From: Mailhella massiliensis
GTDB taxonomy: Bacteria > Desulfobacterota > Desulfovibrionia > Desulfovibrionales > Desulfovibrionaceae
Reading direction: 5' to 3'
Assembly: GCF_020741395.1 (NCBI RefSeq)
Contig: NZ_DYZA01000228.1
Location: forward strand, 1 to 14,264
Length of the DNA: 14,264 nucleotides
Made by a program: the position numbers and the translations under genes. This document shows positions 5,945 to 13,900 of this stretch, in pieces; the first letter of the stretch is position 1; every line of letters starts with the position of its first letter. The notes under the pieces were generated by a model. It saw only the letters and a list, made by a program, of their open reading frames with translations, was not told where the DNA came from and made no database searches.

Positions 5945-6712
5945 CTATTTCAGCGGGGATGCAAAAACCAGAGGCTTTCCGCCGAGATAGCGGGATATCC
6001 AGAGCATGGAGCCGTTGTCGTTGGTCAGAATTCCGTCGGAATGTTCCTTCAGATATTCTCCCCAGTCGACGGAGGCCATGGGCGTCGCGGAGTAGTCCAT
6101 GTCGCCGCTCCAGATGATGACGTCGGCGGAACGCACGATGATGTTGCCCGGTGAGGAGGCGAAGGGAAGCAGGGCGCGGAAGTCGAAGGTGGCCACAAGC
6201 AGAAGCTGAAGCTGGTCTTCCTGAAGGAATGGCCTTGCCAGGAGTATTTCCGGGCCGAGGGGCGTGTCCTGCACGCTGGCACGCAAATCGCGGGGCAGGG
6301 CCTTGGGGGCGAGTTCCAGAAGGGGCGCGTAGTCGAGCTGTTTGAGGGGCACGGAAGGGATGGAGGCGCCGAGCGTGCCGTCGGGCGCGACCATGGCGAG
6401 CCCGGAGAGCCACGGGAAGCGGCGCAGCAGGCCGGCCGCAGCCTCCGCGTCCGGCGGGGTGGCCAGAGCGTCCAGCGCCTTTTCGAGCCTGGTCAGTTCT
6501 TCATCAATGGGCATGACGCTCTGCACCAGGGCTCGCTGCGGATCTTCCAGAACGGTGCGCTCTTCCGTGTTCAGCGTGGAGGGGCGGTTGATGTGCGTAT
6601 GATAGAAGGTCTTTGTTTCCTTGTAGGCTTTGTTCATCTCGGCGCAGCCGGAAAGGGCCAGCGCCGAGAGTGCGAGAAGACAGAGAAAGACGGGGAGGAC
6701 GCGGTTGCGCAT
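5945..6712 (-). CDS. Lipoprotein of unknown function
   Basis: A 255-residue predicted lipoprotein. Residues 1-22 are a type II signal peptide ending in the lipobox LSGC with Cys23 as the acylation site. The following residue is Ala rather than Asp, which by the E. coli sorting rule favours the outer membrane. Residues 24-90 look helical and charged. About 100-235 is a mixed alpha/beta domain (WLSGLAMVAPDGTLGASIP, then PEILLARPFLQ) that looks like an extracytoplasmic Cache/PAS-like sensor fold; this is an impression from pattern, not a confirmed hit. AGGAG lies seven bases before the ATG. It is the last gene of the pgsA-ftsB-TPR cluster, 18 nt after the TPR gene, so it is probably co-transcribed. 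I do not recognise the family. Confidence 0.8.
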   Translation of the reverse strand: MRNRVLPVFLCLLALSALALSGCAEMNKAYKETKTFYHTHINRPSTLNTEERTVLEDPQRALVQSVMPIDEELTRLEKALDALATPPDAEAAAGLLRRFPWLSGLAMVAPDGTLGASIPSVPLKQLDYAPLLELAPKALPRDLRASVQDTPLGPEILLARPFLQEDQLQLLLVATFDFRALLPFASSPGNIIVRSADVIIWSGDMDYSATPMASVDWGEYLKEHSDGILTNDNGSMLWISRYLGGKPLVFASPLK

Positions 6713-6730
6713 GGTATCTCCTGCCGCGCT

Positions 6731-7819
6731 TCAGGCGCGGGATTTGTTTTCCAGCCTGACGGCCAGCTTTTCCAGCATGTCCAGCATGCCGGAAGAGACG
6801 GGCTCGGCGGGGGCGGCGTTTTCCGTGCCCTGCCGGAGGCTGTCGAGTTTGGCGTTCAGTTCCGCGCGCTCTTCGGCGGAGGCGCTGCTCTCCAGAAGTT
6901 CGCGGTAAATATCGGCGGCTTCCACGGTTGCGCCCTGCTCTTCCAGAATGCGCGCCATGGAGCGGGTGCACAGGGAACTTTTTCCTTCCAGTGAGGCGCG
7001 GGGGACGGCGCGCGCGGCGGGGACCTCTTTTTCTTCAGGCTCGCTCCCATTCTGGACTTGGGAGAAGAAAAGCTCCTGCAGGGCGGGGGAAAGGGCGGGA
7101 GCGTCGCTTCCGTCCTCATCATCGAAGATATCGTCCTCCTCGGGTACGGAGTCCAGAGCGTACCAGGGCGTGTCTCCGTTCATGACGAAGCCCGGCGCGG
7201 CCCTGGCCGGAGATGCGGCGTGTTCCCCTTCCGGGGCGGTGGCTTCTTCGCAGGGAGAGAGCGCTTTTTGCTCGCCTTCCGGCAGAGAGGCTTCCGTTTT
7301 TGTCGCGCCCTGAGCCTGCGGATTTTCTTCCGGAGCGGATTTTCTTCCGGGCGGCATGCCGGGATTTTTCTCCCGGGCAAGGGATTCCAGGCCGGCCCGG
7401 AACACGTCGGCCATGTCCGGCCCGCCTTCCCTGAAGGTCTCGCCGAAGAAGAGGAGCATGGCCGCCTGGTCGGGCCGCACGCCGGGGCTGCGGCTCCAGG
7501 CCTTCCAGAGGGCGGAACTTTGGGAAAGGGCCTCAATGAGGGGAGCGGCCTCAAGGGCTGCGGCGTTTTCCTCGCCCGCAGCGTACAGCTGGTCGATGAG
7601 AAAAAGCCGAGCCTCGAGAAATTCCGGGTGACGGGCAAGGCCGGCGCGCAGTATGTCCAGGGCTTCGGTGCGGCGGCCGTGTTCTACAAGCAGGCGGGCA
7701 TAAGGGAGAAAGATGCGGGAAGCAGGGTCGAGAGAGAGCACTTCCTGATACCAGAGCGCCTTTTCCGGCCGGACATGTTCGGACAGGGGCGGATTCATGG
7801 AAGTTCGGCCTTCATTCAT
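6731..7819 (-). CDS. TPR protein of unknown function
   Basis: A 362-residue protein with no signal peptide or membrane segment. Residues 20-110 carry tetratricopeptide-like helical repeats (ALWYQEVLSLDPASRIFLPYA, then RTEALDILRAGLARHPEFLEAR). Residues 150-275 form a low-complexity, acidic and Ala/Pro/Glu-rich linker, including EEDDIFDDED. Residues 280-330 hold one more TPR-like unit (SMARILEEQGATVEAADIYR), and the C-terminus is helical. This suggests a cytoplasmic scaffold with two helical modules joined by a flexible arm. The start at 7819 overlaps the stop of the FtsB-like gene by 8 nt; in-frame ATGs at 7843 and 7798 are alternatives, the latter with GAAGG ten bases upstream. Position in the envelope cluster suggests an envelope or division role, which is inference only. 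Confidence 0.8.
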   Translation of the reverse strand: MNEGRTSMNPPLSEHVRPEKALWYQEVLSLDPASRIFLPYARLLVEHGRRTEALDILRAGLARHPEFLEARLFLIDQLYAAGEENAAALEAAPLIEALSQSSALWKAWSRSPGVRPDQAAMLLFFGETFREGGPDMADVFRAGLESLAREKNPGMPPGRKSAPEENPQAQGATKTEASLPEGEQKALSPCEEATAPEGEHAASPARAAPGFVMNGDTPWYALDSVPEEDDIFDDEDGSDAPALSPALQELFFSQVQNGSEPEEKEVPAARAVPRASLEGKSSLCTRSMARILEEQGATVEAADIYRELLESSASAEERAELNAKLDSLRQGTENAAPAEPVSSGMLDMLEKLAVRLENKSRA

Positions 7820-8174
7820 GCTTGCTGTCCGTTCCGGCTTCAAGCCAGGCGGAATTTTCCCTGCTCTTGTCGAAAAGGTAAAGGATTTCGTTCTTTCTCA
7901 CATAGTTGAGGCGCTGGCGGATCACTTTTTCCACATAGGCCGGGTCGGTCTTGAGCAGGCGGATTTCGCGGGAGAGCGCGGCGCGCTTTTCATCGAGCGC
8001 AGCGAGTTCCTCGGAAAGTTCGGACTGCTTTTCCTTGAGTACGCGCCAGGTGTAGAGGCTGTGGGAACCCCACACGATGCGGCTTGCAAGCGCCACGTTG
8101 AGCATGACGGCAAGGATAAGCAGGGAGAGCTTCCACCAGAAGGCTTTGTTGGAGATACGGCGATTCGTAGACAC
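7812..8174 (-). CDS. ftsB: FtsB/DivIC-type septum formation initiator protein
   Basis: A 120-residue bitopic membrane protein. Residues 1-14 are a short basic cytoplasmic tail, about 15-35 a single transmembrane helix, and 44-75 a heptad-like coiled coil (VLKEKQSELSEELAALDEK). The C-terminal element DPAYVEKVIRQRLNYVRKNE (77-96) corresponds to the conserved FtsB/DivIC motif that contacts FtsL and FtsQ in the division complex. Size and architecture match FtsB. The start is GTG with no obvious Shine-Dalgarno sequence; it lies 19 nt after the pgsA stop, so reinitiation by ribosomes leaving pgsA is plausible. The 3' end overlaps the next gene by 8 nt. The family also includes DivIC-like paralogues, so the exact symbol is tentative. 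Confidence 0.85.
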   Translation of the reverse strand: MSTNRRISNKAFWWKLSLLILAVMLNVALASRIVWGSHSLYTWRVLKEKQSELSEELAALDEKRAALSREIRLLKTDPAYVEKVIRQRLNYVRKNEILYLFDKSRENSAWLEAGTDSKHE

Positions 8175-8193
8175 GGGCGCACCGGAAGAGAGA

Positions 8194-8784
8194 TTAATGG
8201 TTTTCCGTCAGATGATCCCGCCACTGGCGGTAGAACAGATAGAAATAGTTGCAGCCGGAGAAAATGGTGAGCACCAGGGCAATGTAGAGGATGACGGTTC
8301 CTATGAGGTGCACGGGCAGGCCTAGGAAGGGAAAGTGTATGAGCAGAGGCACCATGGCGATGATCTGGAACACGGTCTTCCACTTGCCGTACCAGTCGGC
8401 CGCGATGACTACGCCCTTGTCGGCGGCCACGGCCCTGAGGCCCGTGACGGCGAGTTCGCGCATGATGATGATGATGACGACCCACGCGGGTACCCAGCCG
8501 AGGCCCACCATTTCTATGAGGATGGAGCAGATGAGCAGCTTGTCGGCCAGGGGATCGAGGAACTTGCCGAAGTTCGTCACCTGCTTTTCACGGCGGGCGA
8601 TATATCCGTCGAGAAAGTCGGTGACGGCGGCCGCCACGAAGAGGAACATGGCGATCCAGCAGGTGTAGACATTGGGGAAGTGGATAAGGATGAGGATGGG
8701 CAGCACCGCCCCGATACGCATCATGGTGATGCGGTTGGCCCAGCCCATGTTCCTGAATATCTGCATGACGTCGGCAAGAAACAT
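8194..8784 (-). CDS. pgsA: CDP-diacylglycerol-glycerol-3-phosphate 3-phosphatidyltransferase
   Basis: A 196-residue inner-membrane enzyme making phosphatidylglycerol phosphate from CDP-diacylglycerol and glycerol 3-phosphate, the first committed step to phosphatidylglycerol and cardiolipin. The CDP-alcohol phosphotransferase signature is complete: Asp56, Asp59-Gly60, Ala63-Arg64, Gly73, Asp77 and Asp81 with the canonical spacing. WANRITMMRIG (15-25) and RELAVTGLR (109-117) are typical of PgsA rather than PssA or Cls. Several hydrophobic helices follow. The start at 8784 is chosen because GGGAG lies seven bases upstream (8796-8792). Upstream in-frame ATGs (8829, 8808) would add unconserved residues, and the ATG at 8748 has AGGA only two bases away. 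First gene of the pgsA-ftsB-TPR-lipoprotein cluster. Confidence 0.93.
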   Translation of the reverse strand: MFLADVMQIFRNMGWANRITMMRIGAVLPILILIHFPNVYTCWIAMFLFVAAAVTDFLDGYIARREKQVTNFGKFLDPLADKLLICSILIEMVGLGWVPAWVVIIIIMRELAVTGLRAVAADKGVVIAADWYGKWKTVFQIIAMVPLLIHFPFLGLPVHLIGTVILYIALVLTIFSGCNYFYLFYRQWRDHLTENH

Positions 8785-8957
8785 ATCAGAACTCCCGCTC
8801 AAGGACATATCATGGGTAGGGCTTATCACAAAGAGGGCGGGCGCGGCAAGGAGGAAGGCGGGCCCGGGAGGGGAAAAAGCGTCCTTGTCCGAAGAATATA
8901 GCTCGGGGACGCTCTTCTCCGGAAGGGTGCGGAAAGAAAAATCTCTTCCTCAGCTTC

Positions 8958-8986
8958 TTGACTTGTGCGCCCGGTATGCGGAAAAT
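8958..8986 (+). promoter_or_regulatory. Candidate promoter of the M23 peptidase gene
   Basis: TTGACT (8958-8963, five of six -35 matches), a 17-bp spacer, then GAAAAT (8981-8986, four of six -10 matches). The leader to the TTG start would be about 60 nt. Confidence 0.5.
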
Positions 8987-9040
8987 ATCCTTCTCCACGC
9001 CAAGAGGTGGCGCGGACAGACCTTGGGCCGTGCGCCCGGA

Positions 9041-9046
9041 AAGGAA
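9041..9046 (+). promoter_or_regulatory. Ribosome-binding site that fixes a TTG start
   Basis: AAGGAA followed by six bases and TTG at 9053. It is the only good ribosome-binding site in the 5' part of the frame and decides the start of the M23 peptidase gene. Confidence 0.7.
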
Positions 9047-9052
9047 TCCGCC

Positions 9053-10414
9053 TTGTTGAAAAGACAATCCATATATCGCTCCTCGTCCCGGCGTTCTTCC
9101 GGGCTTTCCGTTATTGCCATGCTCGTCATCCTGGCCCTCGCCGGGGCAGGCGCGTATTTTCTTCTGCGCGACATGAGCGGCCCTTCGGTGACCATCTCTC
9201 CCGAGATCAAAGGGAGGGTTGGGCTTTCCCAGAATATGGAACTCGACATGGCCGACAAGTCCGGCGTGCAGTCCGTCACCGTGACGGTGAAGCGGGGCGA
9301 GCAGTCCATGACGGTGCTCCAGCAGACCTTCGCCACGCTGGAGCAACAGCGCAAAGTTTCCTTCAACCTGAAGGAGACCCGCCTTCCCGAAGGGGCGTTC
9401 GAGCTGGAGATCAGGGTGGTGGACGGCTCCTATGCCGGTTTCGGCCGGGGCAACGCCACGACGTTGAACCTGCCCCTGGTGCTGGATTCACAGCCGCCCC
9501 GCATCGCGGTGAGAACCGGGCCTCCCGCCGTGTACCGCGGAGGCAGCGGCCTCATCGTGTACACCGTGTCGGAAGACGTGGAGCAGACGGGGGTGCGCGT
9601 GGGCAAGCTTTTCTTCCCCGGCTACAAGCAGGCGAGCGGGGCCTATGCATGCCTTTTCCCCTTCCCCATTTCCATAAGTACAGGGGATTACCTTCCGGAA
9701 ATCATGGCAAGGGATCTTGCGGGCAACGTGACTTCAAGCCGCCTTCTGGTGCGCGCGCTGAACCGCAACTACCGCTCGGATACGCTGAACATCCCTGATT
9801 CCTTCCTGAATTTCAAGGCTTCCGAGCTTGCCGAGCTCTGCCCTGAAATGTCCACCCCCCTTGAGCAGTATCTCTGTTCCAACAACAAGGTGCGCATAGG
9901 CAACGACGCAAGGCTCATTGAAGTAGGTTCCGACCCGGCCAACAATTCTCCGAATTTCCTGTGGAGCGGCGCTTTCCGCCGCCTGCCGCGCTCGGCGGTG
10001 AAGGCCAATTTCGGCGATTTCCGCACCTATGTGGACGGCAATCGGCAGAAGATAGACGAGCAGACCCACATGGGGCTCGACCTGGCTTCCGTAGCCCACG
10101 CCGAAGTGCCCGCCGCGCAGGCCGGCCGCGTGGTCTGGGTGGATTATCTCGGTATACACGGCAACATGATACTCATCGAGCACGGTATGGGCCTCATGAC
10201 GCAGTACTCCCATCTCAGTGAATATGCCGTTCAGGTAGGCGACAGGGTGGAAGCCGGGCAGACCATCGGCCGTACGGGCACGAGCGGCCTTGCCGGGGGC
10301 GATCATCTGCACTTCGGCGTGCTTGTGGGCGGCGTACCCGTCCAGCCTCTGGAATGGCTGGATCCGACGTGGGTGAAAAACAACATCACCTCGCGCCTCA
10401 ACATTTCCCTGTAA
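9053..10414 (+). CDS. Membrane-anchored M23 (LytM-type) peptidoglycan endopeptidase
   Basis: A 453-residue protein. Residues 1-17 are basic, 18-38 form one transmembrane/signal-anchor helix, and the rest should be periplasmic. Residues 45-235 are beta-rich and resemble Ig-like domains (repeated phrases such as GVQSVTVTVKRG and ARDLAGNVTSS). The C-terminal M23 domain (about 330-440) has the full zinc site: His339 and Asp343 in HMGLD and His420 in HLH (418-420). His387 in YSHLSE and His418 are the catalytic histidines. So it should be an active zinc endopeptidase cutting peptide cross-links, not a degenerate LytM activator. The start is TTG at 9053 behind AAGGAA. The open frame extends to 8672, but the extra 127 residues lie opposite pgsA and its promoter, and the first ATG after the TTG is inside the membrane helix. 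Divergent from pgsA/ftsB, consistent with envelope growth. Confidence 0.9.
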   Translation: MLKRQSIYRSSSRRSSGLSVIAMLVILALAGAGAYFLLRDMSGPSVTISPEIKGRVGLSQNMELDMADKSGVQSVTVTVKRGEQSMTVLQQTFATLEQQRKVSFNLKETRLPEGAFELEIRVVDGSYAGFGRGNATTLNLPLVLDSQPPRIAVRTGPPAVYRGGSGLIVYTVSEDVEQTGVRVGKLFFPGYKQASGAYACLFPFPISISTGDYLPEIMARDLAGNVTSSRLLVRALNRNYRSDTLNIPDSFLNFKASELAELCPEMSTPLEQYLCSNNKVRIGNDARLIEVGSDPANNSPNFLWSGAFRRLPRSAVKANFGDFRTYVDGNRQKIDEQTHMGLDLASVAHAEVPAAQAGRVVWVDYLGIHGNMILIEHGMGLMTQYSHLSEYAVQVGDRVEAGQTIGRTGTSGLAGGDHLHFGVLVGGVPVQPLEWLDPTWVKNNITSRLNISL

Positions 10415-10450
10415 CATTTCTTTCCGTCCTCAAGGCGGGAGCGTTGCAAG

Positions 10451-10480
10451 GCCCGGCGGGGGAGACTCCGCCGGGCTTTT
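10451..10480 (+). terminator. Rho-independent terminator of the M23 peptidase gene
   Basis: Arms GCCCGGCGG (10451-10459) and CCGCCGGGC (10468-10476) pair perfectly and extend inward by a G-U and a G-C pair to a GAGA tetraloop. TTTT follows at 10477-10480. It lies 36 nt past the stop. Confidence 0.85.
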
Positions 10481-10732
10481 CCGCATGGCCCGGGGAAGAG
10501 TGCCGGACGGGCGTATCCTTTCCGCCCGCGCTGAAGGCCGGGAAGTTCGCGAAGCTTCTTTCTTGAGCGTGCGGCGGAGCAGCCCTGCCCGTGTTTTGGA
10601 ATATCTCCGGCACTGTTCGTTTTCGAGCCATGGGCACGGGAGCCGGATTGCCGGCCGCTTTCGGGAAGGCTGCCGTGCGCTCCGCAGCCTTTGCCTGAGC
10701 ATGGGCGGAAGGCGGGGGAGGGAGGCGGCATC

Positions 10733-10761
10733 TTGCCAATTTTTGCCGGACAGGCTATGAA
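10733..10761 (+). promoter_or_regulatory. Candidate promoter of the large FAD/Fe-S oxidoreductase
   Basis: TTGCCA (10733-10738, five of six) and TATGAA (10756-10761, four of six) are separated by exactly 17 bp. Transcription would start near 10768, leaving a long leader of about 160 nt that contains a terminator-like hairpin. Confidence 0.5.
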
Positions 10762-10783
10762 GGAACGCTCCCGGGTGTTGAAG

Positions 10784-10809
10784 CAGGCCGTTTTTACGCG
10801 GCCTGTTTT
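10784..10809 (+). terminator. Terminator-like hairpin in the leader of the oxidoreductase gene
   Basis: CAGGCCG (10784-10790) pairs perfectly with CGGCCTG (10799-10805) around an eight-base loop, followed at once by TTTT (10806-10809). It lies between the candidate promoter and the gene, so it could cause premature termination (attenuation). The short stem also allows it to be only a weak pause or an unrelated structure. No obvious competing antiterminator helix was found by eye. Confidence 0.45.
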
Positions 10810-10926
10810 CCTTGCCGGACAAAGGTGCGGACGCCGGAAGAAGTTTGTTCCCGGTACATACGGCGCAAGGTGATGCGCATGAGAAAATACCCGGCGAACC
10901 GTTTTCTTGTTTTCAAGGAGTGAGCC

Positions 10927-13900
10927 ATGCCCCATAAAGGGCCCCACATTTCCATATCGGCAGAGTATGTGGTCAACCGCATACTCCGCATCAATCTGGA
11001 TGAATTCGAGCGCTGGCCCCAGAGCGTCAGAGAGCTTGCCATAGATATAGCGGAAGAGCTGTTTCTTGTCGCCTACAATCCCTTCATTTCCGCAGGGGAT
11101 GTGAAGAAGAGCGTCAATGAACACTATCAGGCGGAATCTCCCTCTCTCGCCCATCAGTATGCCACGGCCATAAGCGAAGGCATCACCATGTTCTGGAGCG
11201 CCCACGAGGCGGAGCTGGAATTCTGCCGGGAGCTTACGGGCCGCCTTTCCGCAATCATGCCCGACGACTGCATCCTGCGCCGCCGGGGCGCACTGGTGGC
11301 TGCCGCCACCGACGCCACGGACCTGCGTATGGAATTGCCCCTTCTGGTGGTGGAGCCCGACACGCCGGAGCAGATCAGCGCTCTGGTGCGCCTTGCCAAT
11401 GAAATGAAGTTCGCCATAATCCCCCGGGGCGGCGCTTCCGGGCTCACCGGCGGCACCGTGCCCACGCGCAAGCGTACCGTGGTGGTGAGCACCACGCGCC
11501 TCACGGCCAAATCGGTGAACAAGGCAGCGCGCACCATGACGTGCCAGGCGGGCGTCGTCACGCAGGACGCCATAGACTTCGCCGCCTCCAAGGGCCTTCT
11601 TTTTACTGTAGATCCGGCCTCCAAGACGGCTTCCACCATCGGCGGCAACGTGTCCGAGAATTCGGGCGGGCCTTTCTGCTTTGAATACGGAACCACCATC
11701 GACAATCTTCTTTCCTGGAGCATGGTCACGCCCACAGGGGAAATCATCCGCATCGAAAGGGTGAATCACCCCGGGCATAAGATCATGCCCGATGAGAACG
11801 TGGTTTTCGAGGTGAAGGATCTTTCCGGCGGCATGCGCAGCGTGGTGCGCCTGAAGGGCAACGAGGTAAGGCACGACGGCCTCGGCAAGGACGTGACCAA
11901 CAAGCTCCTGGACGGCCTGCCCGGCATGCAGAAGGAAGGTATAGACGGCATCATTACCGAAGCTATCTTCCTCCTTCATCCCCGGCCTTCCGTTTCCCGC
12001 GTGATGGTGCTGGAATTCTACGGCTCCTCCATGGTGCCTGCGGCAGAGCTGGTGCGCAAGATCGTGAATCTGCGCGACAGGATGCGCGAGCAGGGCGGCG
12101 ACGTGCGCGTTTCCGCCCTTGAGGAATTCAACTCCAAGTATGTGCAGGCCATAAGTTATCAGCGCAAGTCCGACAGGCACGAGGGCAGTCCCATTTCCGT
12201 CATCATCGTGCAGGTGGACGGCAACGACGCCTATGTGCTGGACGATGCCGTGCAGGCCATTCACGCCCTTGCCGAAGACGACCCCCATGTTTTCGCCGCC
12301 ATAGCCAAGGACGACAAGCAGGCCGCAGAATTCTGGGAGGACAGGCATCGTCTTTCGGCCATAGCGAAGCGCACTTCCGGCTTCAAGATGAATGAGGACG
12401 TGGTGCTTCCCATAAGCCGCATCCCGGAATTCGCCCATTATCTGGAAACGCTGAACGTGGCGGCTGCGGCGGACGCCTACCGTTTCGCCCTTCAGGAGCT
12501 TTCCCGCCTTCAGGGCTTCCCCCTGGAGGACCCGGCCTTCAACGAGGAATTTTCCTTTGCCTCCCATGTTGCGGCGAGCGACGAATCCAACATGGATCCT
12601 TCTCTGGTGGATGAGGAGGTGGCCGCAAGGGCCGAGGCGTGGCTCCTTTCCCAGAAGGAGCGCTTGCCCCGCCTTTCCTCCCGTGTGGACGGTATCATCG
12701 AATATATGAAAAGCAGCCGCATCGTGGTGGCGAGTCACATGCACGCGGGCGACGGCAATTGCCATGTGAATATCCCGGTGAACTCCAACGACCCGCGCAT
12801 GATGGAGCACGCCGAAGATGTGGCCATGCAGGTCATGGCCAAGACGCAGGAGCTCGGGGGCGCGGTTTCCGGCGAGCACGGCATAGGCATCACCAAGATA
12901 GCCTTTCTGGATGCGAAGCAGATGGAGAGCCTGCGCGAGTTCAAGATGCGCGTGGACCCGCGCGATCTGCTGAACCCCGGCAAGCTCGTCACGCGCAACC
13001 TGCCGGTGCGGCCCTTCACCTTTTCCTTCAACAGGCTCATTGCGGATATCCGCGAATCGGGCCTGCCGGATAAGGAATGTCTCATCCGCCTGCTTTCTCA
13101 GGTGCAGACCTGCACGCGTTGCGGCAAGTGCAAGCAGGTGTGCCCCATGGTTTACCCCGAGCGTTCCTTCCAGTACAATCCACGCAACAAGAACCTTATT
13201 CTCGGCGCGCTCACCGAAGCCATTTACTATTCTCAGGTTACGAGCGGCAGGCCCTCTCCGGAACTTCTGGGCGAGCTGCGCCACCTGGTGGAGCACTGCA
13301 CGGGCTGCGGCCGCTGTACTTCGGTCTGCCCGGTGAAGATAGAATCGCCGGAAGTGGCCTTAAGTTCCCTTGCCTATGTGAAGCGCGAGGGCATGGGCGG
13401 CCACCCCGTGAAGGCACAGGTACTCAAGGTGCTCGCTTCCGACCCGGCGGGCCGTCTCCCCGCCTTTGCCAAAATGGCGGCCCTCGGCCAGAACGTGATG
13501 AACCAGTTCATTCCGTTGGTGCCCCGCGTCTGGCGAAGGCGCATGCGCAGCCCGCTCTTTGCCGCCCGCGGCCCGGCGCTCGGCATGGTGAGCATCTACG
13601 AAAGCCTGCATCTGGACAAGAATTCCCCGGTTCATCTCTTCCTGCCCGTGAGCGGCGACATTTCCGCCCAGGGCGTGCTGGAAGGCCGTGTGCCTGCCGT
13701 GCTTTATTTCCCCGGCTGCGGGGGAAGCCTTTTCTACCGCCGCATCGCGTTGGCCTCGCTTGCTCTTATGATGCATGCGGGAGTGCCCGTGGTGCTGCCG
13801 AGCCGCCATCTTTGCTGCGGCTATCCGCTGCTTGCCGCGGGCGGGGCTGAAAAGTATGAGGAAAACCTCCAGCGCAACCGGCAGGTCATAGCCTCCACGC

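Larger units (their letters stand above)
8785..9052. promoter_or_regulatory. Divergent promoter region between pgsA and the M23 peptidase
   Basis: 268 bp between two divergent genes. For the plus strand the best promoter is listed separately. For pgsA a weak candidate is TATATT (8899-8894 on the minus strand) with no good -35. An 8-of-9 inverted repeat (8888-8896 TCCGAAGAA with 8915-8923 TTCTCCGGA) surrounds the pgsA -10 candidate. Nothing coding is supported here. Confidence 0.4.
10415..10926. other. Structured intergenic region upstream of the large oxidoreductase
   Basis: 512 bp with no convincing gene; small open frames exist but lack binding sites and protein-like composition. It contains the M23 gene terminator (10451-10480), a CGGGCG/CGCCCG hairpin near 10509-10528, a TTCGCGAA palindrome (10546-10553) abutting GAAGCTTC, and an 11-position imperfect inverted repeat (10634-10644 with 10668-10678). 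It then has a promoter candidate (10733-10761) and a terminator-like hairpin (10784-10809) in the leader of the downstream gene. A noncoding RNA is possible but not shown. Confidence 0.55.

Noticed and set aside
8672..9052. N-terminal extension of the M23 peptidase by 127 residues
   Set aside because: It would overlap pgsA and both divergent promoters and places non-conserved sequence before a clear membrane anchor. TTG at 9053 has a good ribosome-binding site.
10691..10873. Small plus-strand open frame as a possible leader peptide gene
   Set aside because: No ribosome-binding site, Arg/Gly-rich composition, and it runs across the predicted promoter and hairpin; it would have to be made from an unseen upstream transcript.
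10303..13296. A 997-codon open frame on the minus strand
   Set aside because: It lies antisense to the oxidoreductase gene and M23 3' end. It is histidine/glycine/alanine-rich, has no domain pattern, and runs through the M23 terminator. GC-rich third positions in the real gene keep the opposite frame free of stops. The plus frame has clear FAD and Fe-S motifs.
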